From NCBI GenBank assembly GCA_937928175.1, contig CALFVP010000058.1, positions 1-9,606 of the forward strand: DNA of 9,606 bases, read 5' to 3'. A program made the position numbers and the translations under genes. The stretch's first letter is position 1; the number at the start of each line of letters is the position of its first letter. The DNA is from an uncultured bacterium. Lineage in GTDB: Bacteria; Spirochaetota; Brevinematia; DTOW01. Shown in pieces: positions 1 to 6,935 of the stretch. The notes below the pieces were generated by a model that saw nothing but the letters and a program-made list of their open reading frames with translations, searched no databases and was not told where the DNA came from.

Positions 1-324
1 TGGCTTAAAAAGGAATACAATGTTGATTACGTTGATTTGATTACAGAACCTGGAGCAGATAAGGTATTATCACAAGGTCCAAGTGAGAAAATAGAATCTA
101 TACTAGAAAAGGTAAAAATTTCTATAGTTAATCACGATTCTAAAATAGTTGCAATAGCTGGACATTACGACTGTGCAGGTAACCCAGTTAAATGCGAAAA
201 ACATTTAGAAGACATAATAAATTCTTGTACAAACTTCAAAGAATACTTAAAAGAAATACAGAAAGATATTGAAATTGTAGGTTTGTGGATTGATGAAAAC
301 TGGGAAGTAAAAAGGGTTTTTTAA
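1..324 (+). CDS. beta-carbonic-anhydrase-like protein, 5'-truncated by window edge
   Basis: The frame is open from base 1 to the TAA at 322-324, giving 107 residues of a protein whose start lies outside the window. A TTG at 37 is an internal leucine codon (context YVDLITEPGADK), not the start. The recognisable part is the segment VAIAGHYDCAGNP with H55-x-x-C58 (numbered from base 1), matching the second half of the zinc site (HxxC) of beta-carbonic anhydrases. The C-D-R part would lie upstream, off the window. As I recall it, a small (about 120-140 residue) family of this kind with a conserved YVD-ITEPG-D segment and a C-terminal EVIGLW-WEVERI-like end is usually annotated as carbonic anhydrase. 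The protein here ends IEIVGLWIDENWEVKRVF, in good agreement. Family membership is fairly secure. Actual CO2 hydration is not, since these short forms are poorly characterised and half the site is unseen. Confidence 0.72.
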   Translation, partial: WLKKEYNVDYVDLITEPGADKVLSQGPSEKIESILEKVKISIVNHDSKIVAIAGHYDCAGNPVKCEKHLEDIINSCTNFKEYLKEIQKDIEIVGLWIDENWEVKRVF

Positions 325-334
325 AATCAAAACC
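315..334 (+). other. weak inverted repeat overlapping the stop of the carbonic-anhydrase-like gene
   Basis: GGTTTT (315-320) pairs with AAAACC (329-334) around an 8-base AT loop, and a flanking G-T pair could extend it. The stop codon TAA at 322-324 lies in the loop. The stem is only 6 bp and no T-run follows, so it is at best a poor intrinsic terminator or a 3'-end processing structure. Confidence 0.25.
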
Positions 335-414
335 TAACTTAAAGAAATCACTAAAAACAGATATACTTGGTAAGAAAATACACAATTCTAAAATTAATAT
401 CACTTCAATCAAAC

Positions 415-443
415 TTGACATTCCAAAAAAATATAACTAAATT
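415..443 (+). promoter_or_regulatory. sigma70-type promoter of the RND gene
   Basis: A perfect -35 hexamer TTGACA (415-420) is followed after 17 bases by TAAATT (438-443), matching 4 of 6 positions of TATAAT. Predicted transcription start is near 450, giving an untranslated leader of about 40 bases that contains the inverted repeat at 451-464 and the ribosome-binding site. It is the best -35 box in the window. Confidence 0.6.
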
Positions 444-450
444 TAAAAAA

Positions 451-464
451 ACTGACCAGTCAGT
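451..464 (+). promoter_or_regulatory. perfect 6+2+6 inverted repeat, probable TetR-family operator
   Basis: ACTGAC-CA-GTCAGT is a perfect dyad with 6-base arms and a 2-base centre, far more GC-rich than its A/T surroundings. It starts 8 bases after the predicted -10 box, covering the predicted transcription start, and lies 26 bases before the RND start codon. Short dyads with a TGAC-NN-GTCA core near efflux-gene promoters are typical operators of TetR-family repressors, which often control RND pumps. No regulator gene is in the window, so the regulator would act from elsewhere. The dyad is seen directly; the regulator family is inferred. Confidence 0.6.
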
Positions 465-479
465 AAATTAAAAGGGAAT

Positions 480-486
480 AAGGAGG
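480..486 (+). promoter_or_regulatory. strong ribosome-binding site of the RND gene
   Basis: AAGGAGG ends 4 bases before the ATG at 491. It is one of only two full-consensus sites in the window and fixes the start of the transporter. Confidence 0.85.
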
Positions 487-490
487 CAAC

Positions 491-3400
491 ATGCTAAGTA
501 TTCTGAGGGAACTTTTAAGGAATGTACCTGGGGTTGTAGTAATATTTTTATCAATACTGCTTTTTGGTTTTGTAGCTTTAACAAACTTACCAGTTGACCT
601 TTTTCCAAATATAGATTTTCCTGTGGTTGCTGTTAGAATAGATTACATAGGAGCAACACCAGAAGAAATAGAAAACACTATTGCAAAAATAGTTGAAGGG
701 CAATTTTTAACAATAAGTGGTGTAAGAAGTGTCTCAACTAGATGTTTTAAAGATTTTGCTTTTTTTATAATACAATTTGATTTTGGTGTAAATGTAGATC
801 TTGCTGCAAATGACGTTAGAGAAAAACTAGATCTAATCTCAATAGTATTACCTCAAAATTCAGGAAGACCCCAAATATTCAAATTTGATGTAAGTAGTTT
901 ACCTATATTAGTCATAGGAGTAACCGGAATCGATGATCTTACAGCACTCAGAGAAATATCACAAAACATTATAGCTCAAAGGATATACCAAGTTGATGGA
1001 GTTGCTGATGTATTTACTCAAGGAGGATACGATAAAAAAGTTTTTATTGATATTGACAATATAAAATTAAATTCATTTGGAATATCACCAGTAGATATTT
1101 CTAGAGCACTATCATCAGAAAATCAAAATTACCTATCTGGTTTCGTCTTAGATGGCTACAAAAGAGTAAGTGTTGTTTTAAACGCTGAGTTTAAAAGTAT
1201 TGAGGACATAGAAAACGTAATTATTGGAGCAAAAGGTAATTACCCAATAAAAATTAAAGATGTTGCAAATGTATCCTTCAGAGAAGATATAGAAAATGCA
1301 CCCATTGTCAAAATAAACGGACAAAGAGGAATACTAATTTCTATAGATAAAAAATCCGGTGGCAATACAGCAAAAATATCAGAAAAAGTAATAGAAAAAA
1401 TAGAAGAAATCAAAAAATTATACCCAAATTTAAATTTTACACCAATAGTAGATCAAGGAACATTTATAGTAAGCTCAATAAACAATGTAAGAAACAACGC
1501 TTTAAATGCAGCATTACTAGCAATCCTTATTGTATTTTTATTCTTAGTAAAAATAAAAGAAACAGTTCTTATAGGAATTGCTATACCGTTCTCTCTAATA
1601 ATTACATTCGCTTTTATGTACTTTTTCAACGTAACTTTAAACGTAGTTTCATTGACTGGACTAGCTATAGCAGTAGGTCTAACAGTTGACAACTCAGTAG
1701 TAGTAATAGAAAGCATATATCTAAAATACAGACAAGGTAAGAATCCTCTAGAAGCAGCATTCGAAGGGACAAAAGAAGTTATTACACCTGTTTTCGCTTC
1801 AACCTTAACAACGGTTATAGTATTCTTACCTATTGTTTTTGCACAAGGAATTGCATCTCAAATATTCAGAGACTTAGCACTAACTGCAAGTATATCAATA
1901 ATTTCATCAGCATTCGTAGCAATATTTATAGTACCACCTATATACTCTAGGTACTGGATTGTAATTGAAGACCTAGATAAGAAAATACAAAATAACAAAT
2001 TTCTTTCCTTTTTCTCAAATTGGATAGAAGAAATTAGAGACACTATATACCAAAAATTACTAACCAGAGTATTAGACTTAAAGAAAACTGTTTTAGTCTT
2101 TTCAATTTCCATTGTAATATTGGGAATAATTTCATTCTCATTGGTAGGTAAAGAGTTATTACCCGTAGTTGATACTGCAAACGTAACAGTAAGAATAACG
2201 TTACCTTCTAATACCTTTGGAGAAATAACTTCGAAATACAGCGAAGAAATAAGTAAATACTTACAAACCAACGAAAACGTTGAAAGTTTCAGTTACGTAG
2301 TAACTCCACCTGGTAGACTAACTTCTCTTGAAAGAAGTGGAACAGGTGAAAACGTTTCAACGTTCCGTATAAAACTTAAAAATAAAAACGAAAGAAAAGT
2401 AACAGTAGAAGAATTTTCTGCCGAAATAAAAAAATTCTTATCAAAAATACCAGGTAAATCTTCGGTTGAATTTCAAAACTTTTCGGGTGCTTTCAGTGGC
2501 GGAGCTAACGTTGAACTAAAAATTCTAGGACAAAACATAAAAGAACTAGAAAGAATATCATCAGAAATTGAAAAAATCGCTAAAAAAACCCCAAATGTAC
2601 AAGAAATAAATACTTCATTTGATGATCCATTAGAAGAATATTCACTTACAATAGATAGGTTAAAATTAGGTTACTATGGACTTTCTAGCTCTATCTTGGG
2701 AAACACTCTGAAAACAAGTTCCGGAACAACCGTATCTTTTTTCAGAAAGGATGGCAAACAGTACGATGTAGTTGTACAAACTAAAGAAGATGAAAGAAAA
2801 TTTCTTGATGATATACTATCCAAGTATATCCAAATAGCTGGAAGAAATATACCTTTAGTTGATTTAGTACAAATTGAAAAAACCACTCCTCCACGAATGA
2901 TAATGAGAGAAAACAATAATAGACAAGTATCTGTTAACGTAATAGGATTCGGTATATCACAAAGCAAATTAGCAGAAAATATATTAAGTTCTATAAAAAA
3001 AGAAGTTTACATACCTCCAGAAATTACCATACAATCAGGTGGTAGTTTCAAAGAATTACAAGAAACTGTCATAAATTTAATACTAGTATTTATTTTATCA
3101 TTCGTATTAGTATATTCGGTAATGGCAGTATTATTTAGATCCTTTAAAGATCCATTCATAATAATATTTACAGTACCATACGGAGTATTTACAGCTATAA
3201 TATTTTTCTTTTTACTTAACTTCAAGTTAAACATAATATCAATCATTGGTCTTATACTGCTATTAGGAATAGTAGTGAACAACGGTATAATCATGGTTAA
3301 TTACATTAACCAATTAATTGAAAGAGGATACAAACTAAGAGAAGCAATAATAGAAGGAGCAAAAAGAAGGTTTAGACCTATACTTATAACTAATCTAACA

Positions 3401-3565
3401 ACAATAATAGGTACACTACCTCTATCGTTAGGTATAGGAGAAAGTGCAGAAATATTCCAACCTCTAGGTCAAACTATACTTGTAGGATTGTCATCAGGAG
3501 TAGTATTTACACTATTCATCATACCTGTAATATTCGAATACTTTAATAGAAAAAGATTTGCATAA
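491..3565 (+). CDS. RND-family efflux transporter (AcrB/HAE-1-like inner-membrane pump)
   Basis: 1024 residues, the normal length for an AcrB-type RND pump, with both repeats intact. TM1 is about residues 10-31, followed by the typical LPVDLFPNIDFPVV segment and porter region. TM2-TM6 lie at about 334-485, the second porter half at about 556-860 (opening GKELLPVVDTANV), and TM8-TM12 at about 862-1016. TM4 carries the proton-relay motif GLTVDNSVVVIES with D400-N401, equivalent to AcrB D407-D408. TM10 has GIVVNNGIIMVN with N930-N931 where AcrB has K940, a variant I believe is common in distant HAE-1 pumps. The protein would export lipophilic compounds with a periplasmic adaptor and an outer-membrane channel; neither gene is adjacent, so partners must be encoded elsewhere. 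It is monocistronic, preceded by a consensus promoter, a TetR-type dyad and AAGGAGG, and ends 1 base before the stop of the convergent gene. The substrate cannot be inferred from sequence alone. Confidence 0.95.
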   Translation: MLSILRELLRNVPGVVVIFLSILLFGFVALTNLPVDLFPNIDFPVVAVRIDYIGATPEEIENTIAKIVEGQFLTISGVRSVSTRCFKDFAFFIIQFDFGVNVDLAANDVREKLDLISIVLPQNSGRPQIFKFDVSSLPILVIGVTGIDDLTALREISQNIIAQRIYQVDGVADVFTQGGYDKKVFIDIDNIKLNSFGISPVDISRALSSENQNYLSGFVLDGYKRVSVVLNAEFKSIEDIENVIIGAKGNYPIKIKDVANVSFREDIENAPIVKINGQRGILISIDKKSGGNTAKISEKVIEKIEEIKKLYPNLNFTPIVDQGTFIVSSINNVRNNALNAALLAILIVFLFLVKIKETVLIGIAIPFSLIITFAFMYFFNVTLNVVSLTGLAIAVGLTVDNSVVVIESIYLKYRQGKNPLEAAFEGTKEVITPVFASTLTTVIVFLPIVFAQGIASQIFRDLALTASISIISSAFVAIFIVPPIYSRYWIVIEDLDKKIQNNKFLSFFSNWIEEIRDTIYQKLLTRVLDLKKTVLVFSISIVILGIISFSLVGKELLPVVDTANVTVRITLPSNTFGEITSKYSEEISKYLQTNENVESFSYVVTPPGRLTSLERSGTGENVSTFRIKLKNKNERKVTVEEFSAEIKKFLSKIPGKSSVEFQNFSGAFSGGANVELKILGQNIKELERISSEIEKIAKKTPNVQEINTSFDDPLEEYSLTIDRLKLGYYGLSSSILGNTLKTSSGTTVSFFRKDGKQYDVVVQTKEDERKFLDDILSKYIQIAGRNIPLVDLVQIEKTTPPRMIMRENNNRQVSVNVIGFGISQSKLAENILSSIKKEVYIPPEITIQSGGSFKELQETVINLILVFILSFVLVYSVMAVLFRSFKDPFIIIFTVPYGVFTAIIFFFLLNFKLNIISIIGLILLLGIVVNNGIIMVNYINQLIERGYKLREAIIEGAKRRFRPILITNLTTIIGTLPLSLGIGESAEIFQPLGQTILVGLSSGVVFTLFIIPVIFEYFNRKRFA

Positions 3566-3566
3566 A

Positions 3567-4235
3567 CTAAGGTATAGGCTCAACCCACTCAAAATCTTTA
3601 AGTAACATAAGCTTATTCCTATTTTGAAATATTTTCTTTAAAAGTCTTTTAACCGTTACATCGTAATATATCTCGTTGTTAAGTAGTTTACGGTATTCAT
3701 CTTCAATATAATAAAGAGTAGTACCATACACGTAAGAATCGTACATAGAAACCATTTTAGCATACTTTTTAGCTATTTCAAACCAATTAAGTGAAAACTT
3801 GAAATACTTTTCAGCTATATCGTACCCTTCTAAAAGATCCTTTTCATACTCTTTGCTGTAAAAGTAAATATTATCTTTATAAAACTGTTTACCGAAATCC
3901 AGATAATTTTTTGCTAAAAGGAGAGCAATGTGCATTTTAATAAGTAATTTGTACCGTTGCCAGTGAGTTTCATTACTTATAGGTGTCAAAGCCCTTATAG
4001 GATGATCAAAAGGTAATGTCCAAGCTAATTCTAAAAAGTATACATTCCTCGAAACGTTATCGATATCTTGATACAACCATTCGTTGTATATCTGAAAAAA
4101 ATCTTCAACGTATTTAAGTCTTTTACTTATAGCTTTAAACTTAAATTCATCGGAAGAAAAACATAACAGAGAAAACACAAAACTAACTATGAAAGAAAAA
4201 AATAATACTTTTAAGAAATACAACCTGCAAAACAT
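3567..4235 (-). CDS. exported protein of unknown function, aromatic-rich, possibly spirochaete-type
   Basis: 222 residues. The N-terminus has charges R4 and K9 and a hydrophobic stretch at about 10-25 ending LLCFSSDEF, a plausible signal peptide with cleavage near residue 28. C25 lacks the small residue normally required before it in a lipobox, so a lipoprotein is less likely. The mature part looks largely alpha-helical and is very rich in Tyr, Phe, Trp and Leu (FLELAWTLPFDHP at 68-80, KYFKFSLNWFEIAKKYAK at 143-160), with no catalytic motif I know. The pattern LELA-PF-P-AL, W-RY, KMH and the C-terminal ED-Y reminds me of conserved hypothetical proteins in spirochaetes. That is recollection, not a search result. 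It is the last gene of the archease-MCE operon, 19 bases after the MCE stop, with no Shine-Dalgarno sequence before its ATG, so translation may be coupled to the gene upstream. An envelope role, perhaps with the MCE protein, is a guess from context. Confidence 0.7.
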   Translation of the reverse strand: MFCRLYFLKVLFFSFIVSFVFSLLCFSSDEFKFKAISKRLKYVEDFFQIYNEWLYQDIDNVSRNVYFLELAWTLPFDHPIRALTPISNETHWQRYKLLIKMHIALLLAKNYLDFGKQFYKDNIYFYSKEYEKDLLEGYDIAEKYFKFSLNWFEIAKKYAKMVSMYDSYVYGTTLYYIEDEYRKLLNNEIYYDVTVKRLLKKIFQNRNKLMLLKDFEWVEPIP

Positions 4236-4254
4236 AAAATAATATTCGGAGGTT

Positions 4255-5133
4255 TTACCTAAATATATTCAATAAACTTCCTGGGTTATCAGCTATTTTC
4301 TTAGAGAAAACTTCTAAATTTTTCAAAGTTCTCCTTAAAGTTTTACCCGATTCTTCATCAGAAAGAACTCCAATAACACTGTTTGTATTCGAAATAGCTT
4401 TACCCAGCTCTATTGAGATATTGTTTAGGTTAGCAATAGCATCATTAAACTTTTTTATATCAACTTTACTTAAACTACCACTCAACTGATTCAAAGAAAC
4501 CAACAAAGATGATATATCTTTAGAAGATTTTTTTATCTCTTCTGAAAATTCATGAAAGTTCTTAATTAAAGATGATATATCTTCCTTACTTTTGTTTATC
4601 TCCCTAAATATTAGTTCTAAATAAGATACTATAAGTACTATTTTATCTATGCTCTGTACAATATCCGGAGTTGACTCAATTTTACCTACTATTTTCTTTA
4701 TAAGCTCAAAAACATCAGATATAGCCTCATTTATAGATGCTACTTCTCTACCAACAACAACATCGTTATCGCTTAAATAAGGTGGAGTGCCTGTATAGTT
4801 AAGAATGTCTATATATTTTTCTCCTACTAACGATGCACTTTGTATAACAAACAGAGCATCTCTGTTTATCTTATACCTATTTTCAATAAACAAAGTTAAA
4901 ATAACCCCACCACCTTCAGGATTCTCTCTAACTGATTCTAATCTACCAACCTTTATACCACCCGCCAATTTTACAACTGCACCTAAAGGTACATTTGCAC
5001 CGTAAGAAAGTTTCATATGTACCCTATACCCTTGCATAAAAAAAGGTAAAGAATTGGTAAGATACAATCCTAAAACTATTAAAAACATTCCCAAAAAAAC
5101 AACTATACCTATCTTAACTTCGTAGCTTTTCAT
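4255..5133 (-). CDS. MCE/MlaD-family substrate-binding protein with helical C-terminal tail
   Basis: 292 residues. A single N-terminal membrane helix (about 7-27) is followed by an MCE domain at about 36-130, shown by YGANVPLGAVVKLAGGIKVG (45-64) and SASLVGEKYIDI (99-110). The rest (about 135-292) is polar, probably alpha-helical and coiled-coil-like. In this family the MCE domain forms a hexameric ring in the periplasm, anchored to the inner membrane, and passes phospholipids or other hydrophobic molecules between membranes; long helical tails can form a tube (as in PqiB). The usual partners, a MlaE permease and MlaF ATPase, are not in the window. It sits between archease (9 bases upstream) and an exported unknown protein (19 bases downstream), so all three are probably co-transcribed. 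The ATG is preceded by AGGG, which overlaps the archease stop. The family is clear; the transported lipid and the identity as MlaD proper are not. Confidence 0.9.
   Translation of the reverse strand: MKSYEVKIGIVVFLGMFLIVLGLYLTNSLPFFMQGYRVHMKLSYGANVPLGAVVKLAGGIKVGRLESVRENPEGGGVILTLFIENRYKINRDALFVIQSASLVGEKYIDILNYTGTPPYLSDNDVVVGREVASINEAISDVFELIKKIVGKIESTPDIVQSIDKIVLIVSYLELIFREINKSKEDISSLIKNFHEFSEEIKKSSKDISSLLVSLNQLSGSLSKVDIKKFNDAIANLNNISIELGKAISNTNSVIGVLSDEESGKTLRRTLKNLEVFSKKIADNPGSLLNIFR
4505..4583 (-). repeat. 16-bp direct repeat inside the MCE gene, in coiled-coil register
   Basis: AAAGATGATATATCTT occurs exactly at 4505-4520 and 4568-4583, 63 bases apart. Both copies encode a DISSL-containing segment (KEDISSL and SKDISSL) 21 residues apart, i.e. 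three heptads. It looks like an internal duplication or convergence in the helical tail, not a mobile or regulatory repeat. Confidence 0.6.
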
Positions 5134-5140
5134 AGGAAAA

Positions 5141-5144
5141 CCCT
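5141..5144 (-). promoter_or_regulatory. modest ribosome-binding site of the MCE gene overlapping the archease stop
   Basis: On the minus strand TAGGG contains the archease stop (TAG) and an AGGG lying 7 bases before the MCE start codon. The overlap suggests translational coupling of the two genes. Confidence 0.5.
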
Positions 5145-5589
5145 AAACATCAACTACACATCTACAAATATAATAATCTTTTTCCTTCATCACCTTAAGT
5201 TCACAGTAACTTATTCCCTTAACATCAGTAAATATAACATGTTTACTCAAATTCACAAATTCACCATTCAATACAAAACAAACCTTCATAATACCATTAT
5301 CGTCTAAAATTGAAACCTTAATATCACTAAAAACGAATTTTTTAACATCTTTTATAAACACCAATTTACTCAAAAATTCAAAAAGTACATCCTCATAAGA
5401 ATTCCCTGAAACACTTACACAATCTTTGACAACTTTCTTACTACCCACCGACCTAATATCAACCATAACACTCTGAAGAGCTAAAGCAATACCTTCAAAA
5501 GCTACTTCCAGAGTCTTACCTCTACCTTCAATCATAACATCAGCAGTATGATCCTTAACTAACCAAACTCTATCGTTACCAATTTCCAT
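5143..5589 (-). CDS. archease, RtcB RNA-ligase activator
   Basis: 148 residues, the usual archease length. The family signature is clear: DHTADVMIEGRGKTLEVAFE (13-32), ALALQSVMVD (36-45), a central EDVLFEFLSKLVF (66-78), then NGEFVNLSKH (108-117) and a terminal VVDV. Archease helps the GTP-dependent RNA ligase RtcB to be guanylylated and turn over, in tRNA splicing or RNA repair; the DHTAD aspartates belong to its metal site. RtcB is not in the window, although archease genes often adjoin it. One oddity is GISYCEL (125-131), where many archeases have a histidine at the Cys position (typically AVTYHxL). It heads a probable operon with the MCE protein and the exported unknown protein. No Shine-Dalgarno sequence precedes the ATG; a promoter-like element ends 8 bases upstream, so the message may be nearly leaderless. 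The ATG places the DHTAD motif at the usual distance from the N-terminus. Confidence 0.93.
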   Translation of the reverse strand: MEIGNDRVWLVKDHTADVMIEGRGKTLEVAFEGIALALQSVMVDIRSVGSKKVVKDCVSVSGNSYEDVLFEFLSKLVFIKDVKKFVFSDIKVSILDDNGIMKVCFVLNGEFVNLSKHVIFTDVKGISYCELKVMKEKDYYICRCVVDV

Positions 5590-5597
5590 ATAACTAT

Positions 5598-5626
5598 ATT
5601 TTGTATTTAACGTAAAACTCTATCAA
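5598..5626 (-). promoter_or_regulatory. candidate promoter of the archease operon
   Basis: Reading the minus strand, TTGATA (5626-5621) is followed after 17 bases by CAAAAT (5603-5598), ending 8 bases before the archease ATG. An overlapping alternative is TTGCAA (5633-5628), 17 bases, TTAAAT (5610-5605), leaving 15 bases to the ATG. Neither -10 is strong, but both imply a very short leader or none, consistent with the absence of a ribosome-binding site. Confidence 0.35.
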
Positions 5627-5690
5627 TTTGCAAAAAACAATAGAAATAAACCTTTGAAAACCTGAAATACTGAAACTTAATACAAAAATA

Positions 5691-5719
5691 TTGATAGTTA
5701 TCTAAACCACTTTTATATT
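5691..5719 (+). promoter_or_regulatory. promoter of the alkaline phosphatase gene, leaderless geometry
   Basis: TTGATA (5691-5696), a 17-base spacer and TATATT (5714-5719) each match consensus at 5 of 6 positions. The -10 ends 7 bases before the ATG at 5727, so transcription should start at or beside the start codon. No Shine-Dalgarno sequence is present. I see no Pho-box-like direct repeats, so phosphate control is not evident. Confidence 0.6.
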
Positions 5720-5726
5720 TAACAAT

Positions 5727-6890
5727 ATGAAAAAATACGCAACAATAATAACAATACTAACTTTATTTAATTTTCTAAACTTACAATTTTGTTTTTCAAA
5801 AGAAATAAAAACAACAAAAACCGAAAAAGGGTTAGAAGATTCAAAACCCAAAAACATAATTATAATGATAGCAGATGGTATGGGAATAGGTTCAATAACT
5901 GCTTATTATTACTTAAACACAAATGCAAGTATATCAAAATTCAAAAACATTGCATTAATGACAACTCACGCTGAAGGAGCATTAGTAACAGACTCAGCAG
6001 CAAGTGGTACAGCAATAGCAACAGGATTTAAAACAAAAAACGGATACATATCAAAACTTCCTGACGGCTCAAACTTAGAAACAATAATGGAAATAGGTAA
6101 AAAGAAAGGTAAAGCAACAGGAATAGTAGTAACTAGTTCAATAACTCACGCAACACCTGCTGCATTCTACTCTCACGTAAGCTCAAGAGGAAACGAAAAC
6201 GAAATAGCATACTTTATAACAAACCAAACAATAGACGTATTTTTTGGTGGAGGAATATCATTCCTTACTACTACATATATACCTAAAACTTCTTACCAGG
6301 AAGAAAGCAACCAAATTACAAATAACTCAGTAAACCTTCTGGAAATTATGAAATACTTTAACTACAAAATAATAACAAACTACGACGAATTTTATTCATA
6401 CAATCCTCTAAATTACGAGAAAGTAATATCAGTTTTAGAACCAGTGCATTTACCTTCAGCAATAAGCGGCAATAGAAAAGTTTCACTTAAGGAAATGACA
6501 GAAAAAGCTTTAAACATACTATCTAAAAACCCAAATGGATTCCTTTTAATGATAGAAGGATCACAGATAGATTGGGAAGCACACGGAAATAATGCCAAGG
6601 GACTTCTAGCAGAAATAGATGATTTTGATAAAGCTGTAGAAACGGTACTAAATTTTGCCCAAAAAAGAAACGATACCCTTGTAATTGTAACATCTGATCA
6701 CGAAACTGGAGGAGTAAGTGTTATAGGAGGAGTAATAGGTAAACACTCAGTTATAAGGTTTTCTTCAAAAGATCATACTGCCATTATGGTTCCAGTTTTT
6801 TCCTTTGGACCGTACAGCGAAAAATTCAGAGGAATAATAGATAACACATTCATAGGTAAAACAGTAATCGAAATACTATCACAAAACTAG
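5727..6890 (+). CDS. phoA: PhoA-type alkaline phosphatase, exported
   Basis: 387 residues, shorter than E. coli PhoA (about 470) but with all core motifs. A signal peptide (K2-K3, hydrophobic 5-22) probably ends near residue 24. Expected active-site residues, by comparison with E. coli PhoA: D50 in IMIADGMG (D51), nucleophile S90 in VTDSAASGTA (S102), H141 and T143 in HATPAAFYSH (D153, T155), R154 (R166), E278, D282, W283 and H286 in EGSQIDWEAHGN (E322, D327, K328, H331), D324-H325 in TSDHETGG (D369-H370), and H350 in DHTA (H412). The enzyme hydrolyses phosphomonoesters in the periplasm with two zinc-site metals and a third ion. His and Trp replace the E. coli D153 and K328, a combination found in many other alkaline phosphatases and, as I recall, in the cobalt-preferring Thermotoga enzyme. 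It stands alone, with its own promoter 7 bases upstream and no ribosome-binding site; cheW follows after 45 bases with its own promoter. Confidence 0.95.
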   Translation: MKKYATIITILTLFNFLNLQFCFSKEIKTTKTEKGLEDSKPKNIIIMIADGMGIGSITAYYYLNTNASISKFKNIALMTTHAEGALVTDSAASGTAIATGFKTKNGYISKLPDGSNLETIMEIGKKKGKATGIVVTSSITHATPAAFYSHVSSRGNENEIAYFITNQTIDVFFGGGISFLTTTYIPKTSYQEESNQITNNSVNLLEIMKYFNYKIITNYDEFYSYNPLNYEKVISVLEPVHLPSAISGNRKVSLKEMTEKALNILSKNPNGFLLMIEGSQIDWEAHGNNAKGLLAEIDDFDKAVETVLNFAQKRNDTLVIVTSDHETGGVSVIGGVIGKHSVIRFSSKDHTAIMVPVFSFGPYSEKFRGIIDNTFIGKTVIEILSQN

Positions 6891-6899
6891 GATAACTAT

Positions 6900-6929
6900 T
6901 TGAATTTACCTATAACTATTCGTTATATT
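6900..6929 (+). promoter_or_regulatory. promoter of cheW, leaderless geometry
   Basis: TTGAAT (6900-6905), an 18-base spacer and TATATT (6924-6929) form a -35/-10 pair ending 6 bases before the ATG at 6936. The TTG that could be read as an upstream start of this gene is therefore better explained as the -35 box. Spacing and the following TTTACTATG are identical to those of the dehydrogenase promoter at 9060-9089. Confidence 0.55.
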
Positions 6930-6935
6930 TTTACT

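Noticed and set aside
37..324. Complete 95-residue protein starting at a TTG
   Set aside because: The frame is open to base 1 with family-like sequence before the TTG, so the gene is truncated by the edge.
315..334. Intrinsic terminator after the carbonic-anhydrase-like gene
   Set aside because: Only a 6-bp AT-rich stem and no following T-run; kept only as a weak inverted repeat.
1858..2271. Minus-strand ORF of 137 codons inside the RND gene, and similar ORFs at 1453-1716, 2674-2967 and 3007-3294
   Set aside because: They lie wholly within a clear RND coding frame, show no family motifs and have no plausible start signals; they are complementary-strand shadows.
3567..4235. Lipoprotein call for the exported protein based on C25
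   Set aside because: The residues before the Cys (S-L-L) lack the small residue at -1 that a lipobox needs.
4505..4583. 16-bp repeat as a regulatory or mobile element
   Set aside because: Both copies are in frame, encode similar DISSL segments and are spaced by three heptads, so protein structure explains them.
4255..5133. Complete Mla lipid-transport operon
   Set aside because: No permease, ATPase or periplasmic MlaC-like gene is recognisable on either side.
5143..5589. RNA-repair (RtcB) operon
   Set aside because: Archease is certain enough, but no RtcB, Rtc regulator or RNA-processing gene is adjacent, so only the cofactor gene is claimed.
6900..6935. TTG start adding 12 residues to CheW
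   Set aside because: The extra residues do not resemble CheW, and the stretch holds a -35/-10 pair 6 bases before an ATG that gives a normal CheW N-terminus.
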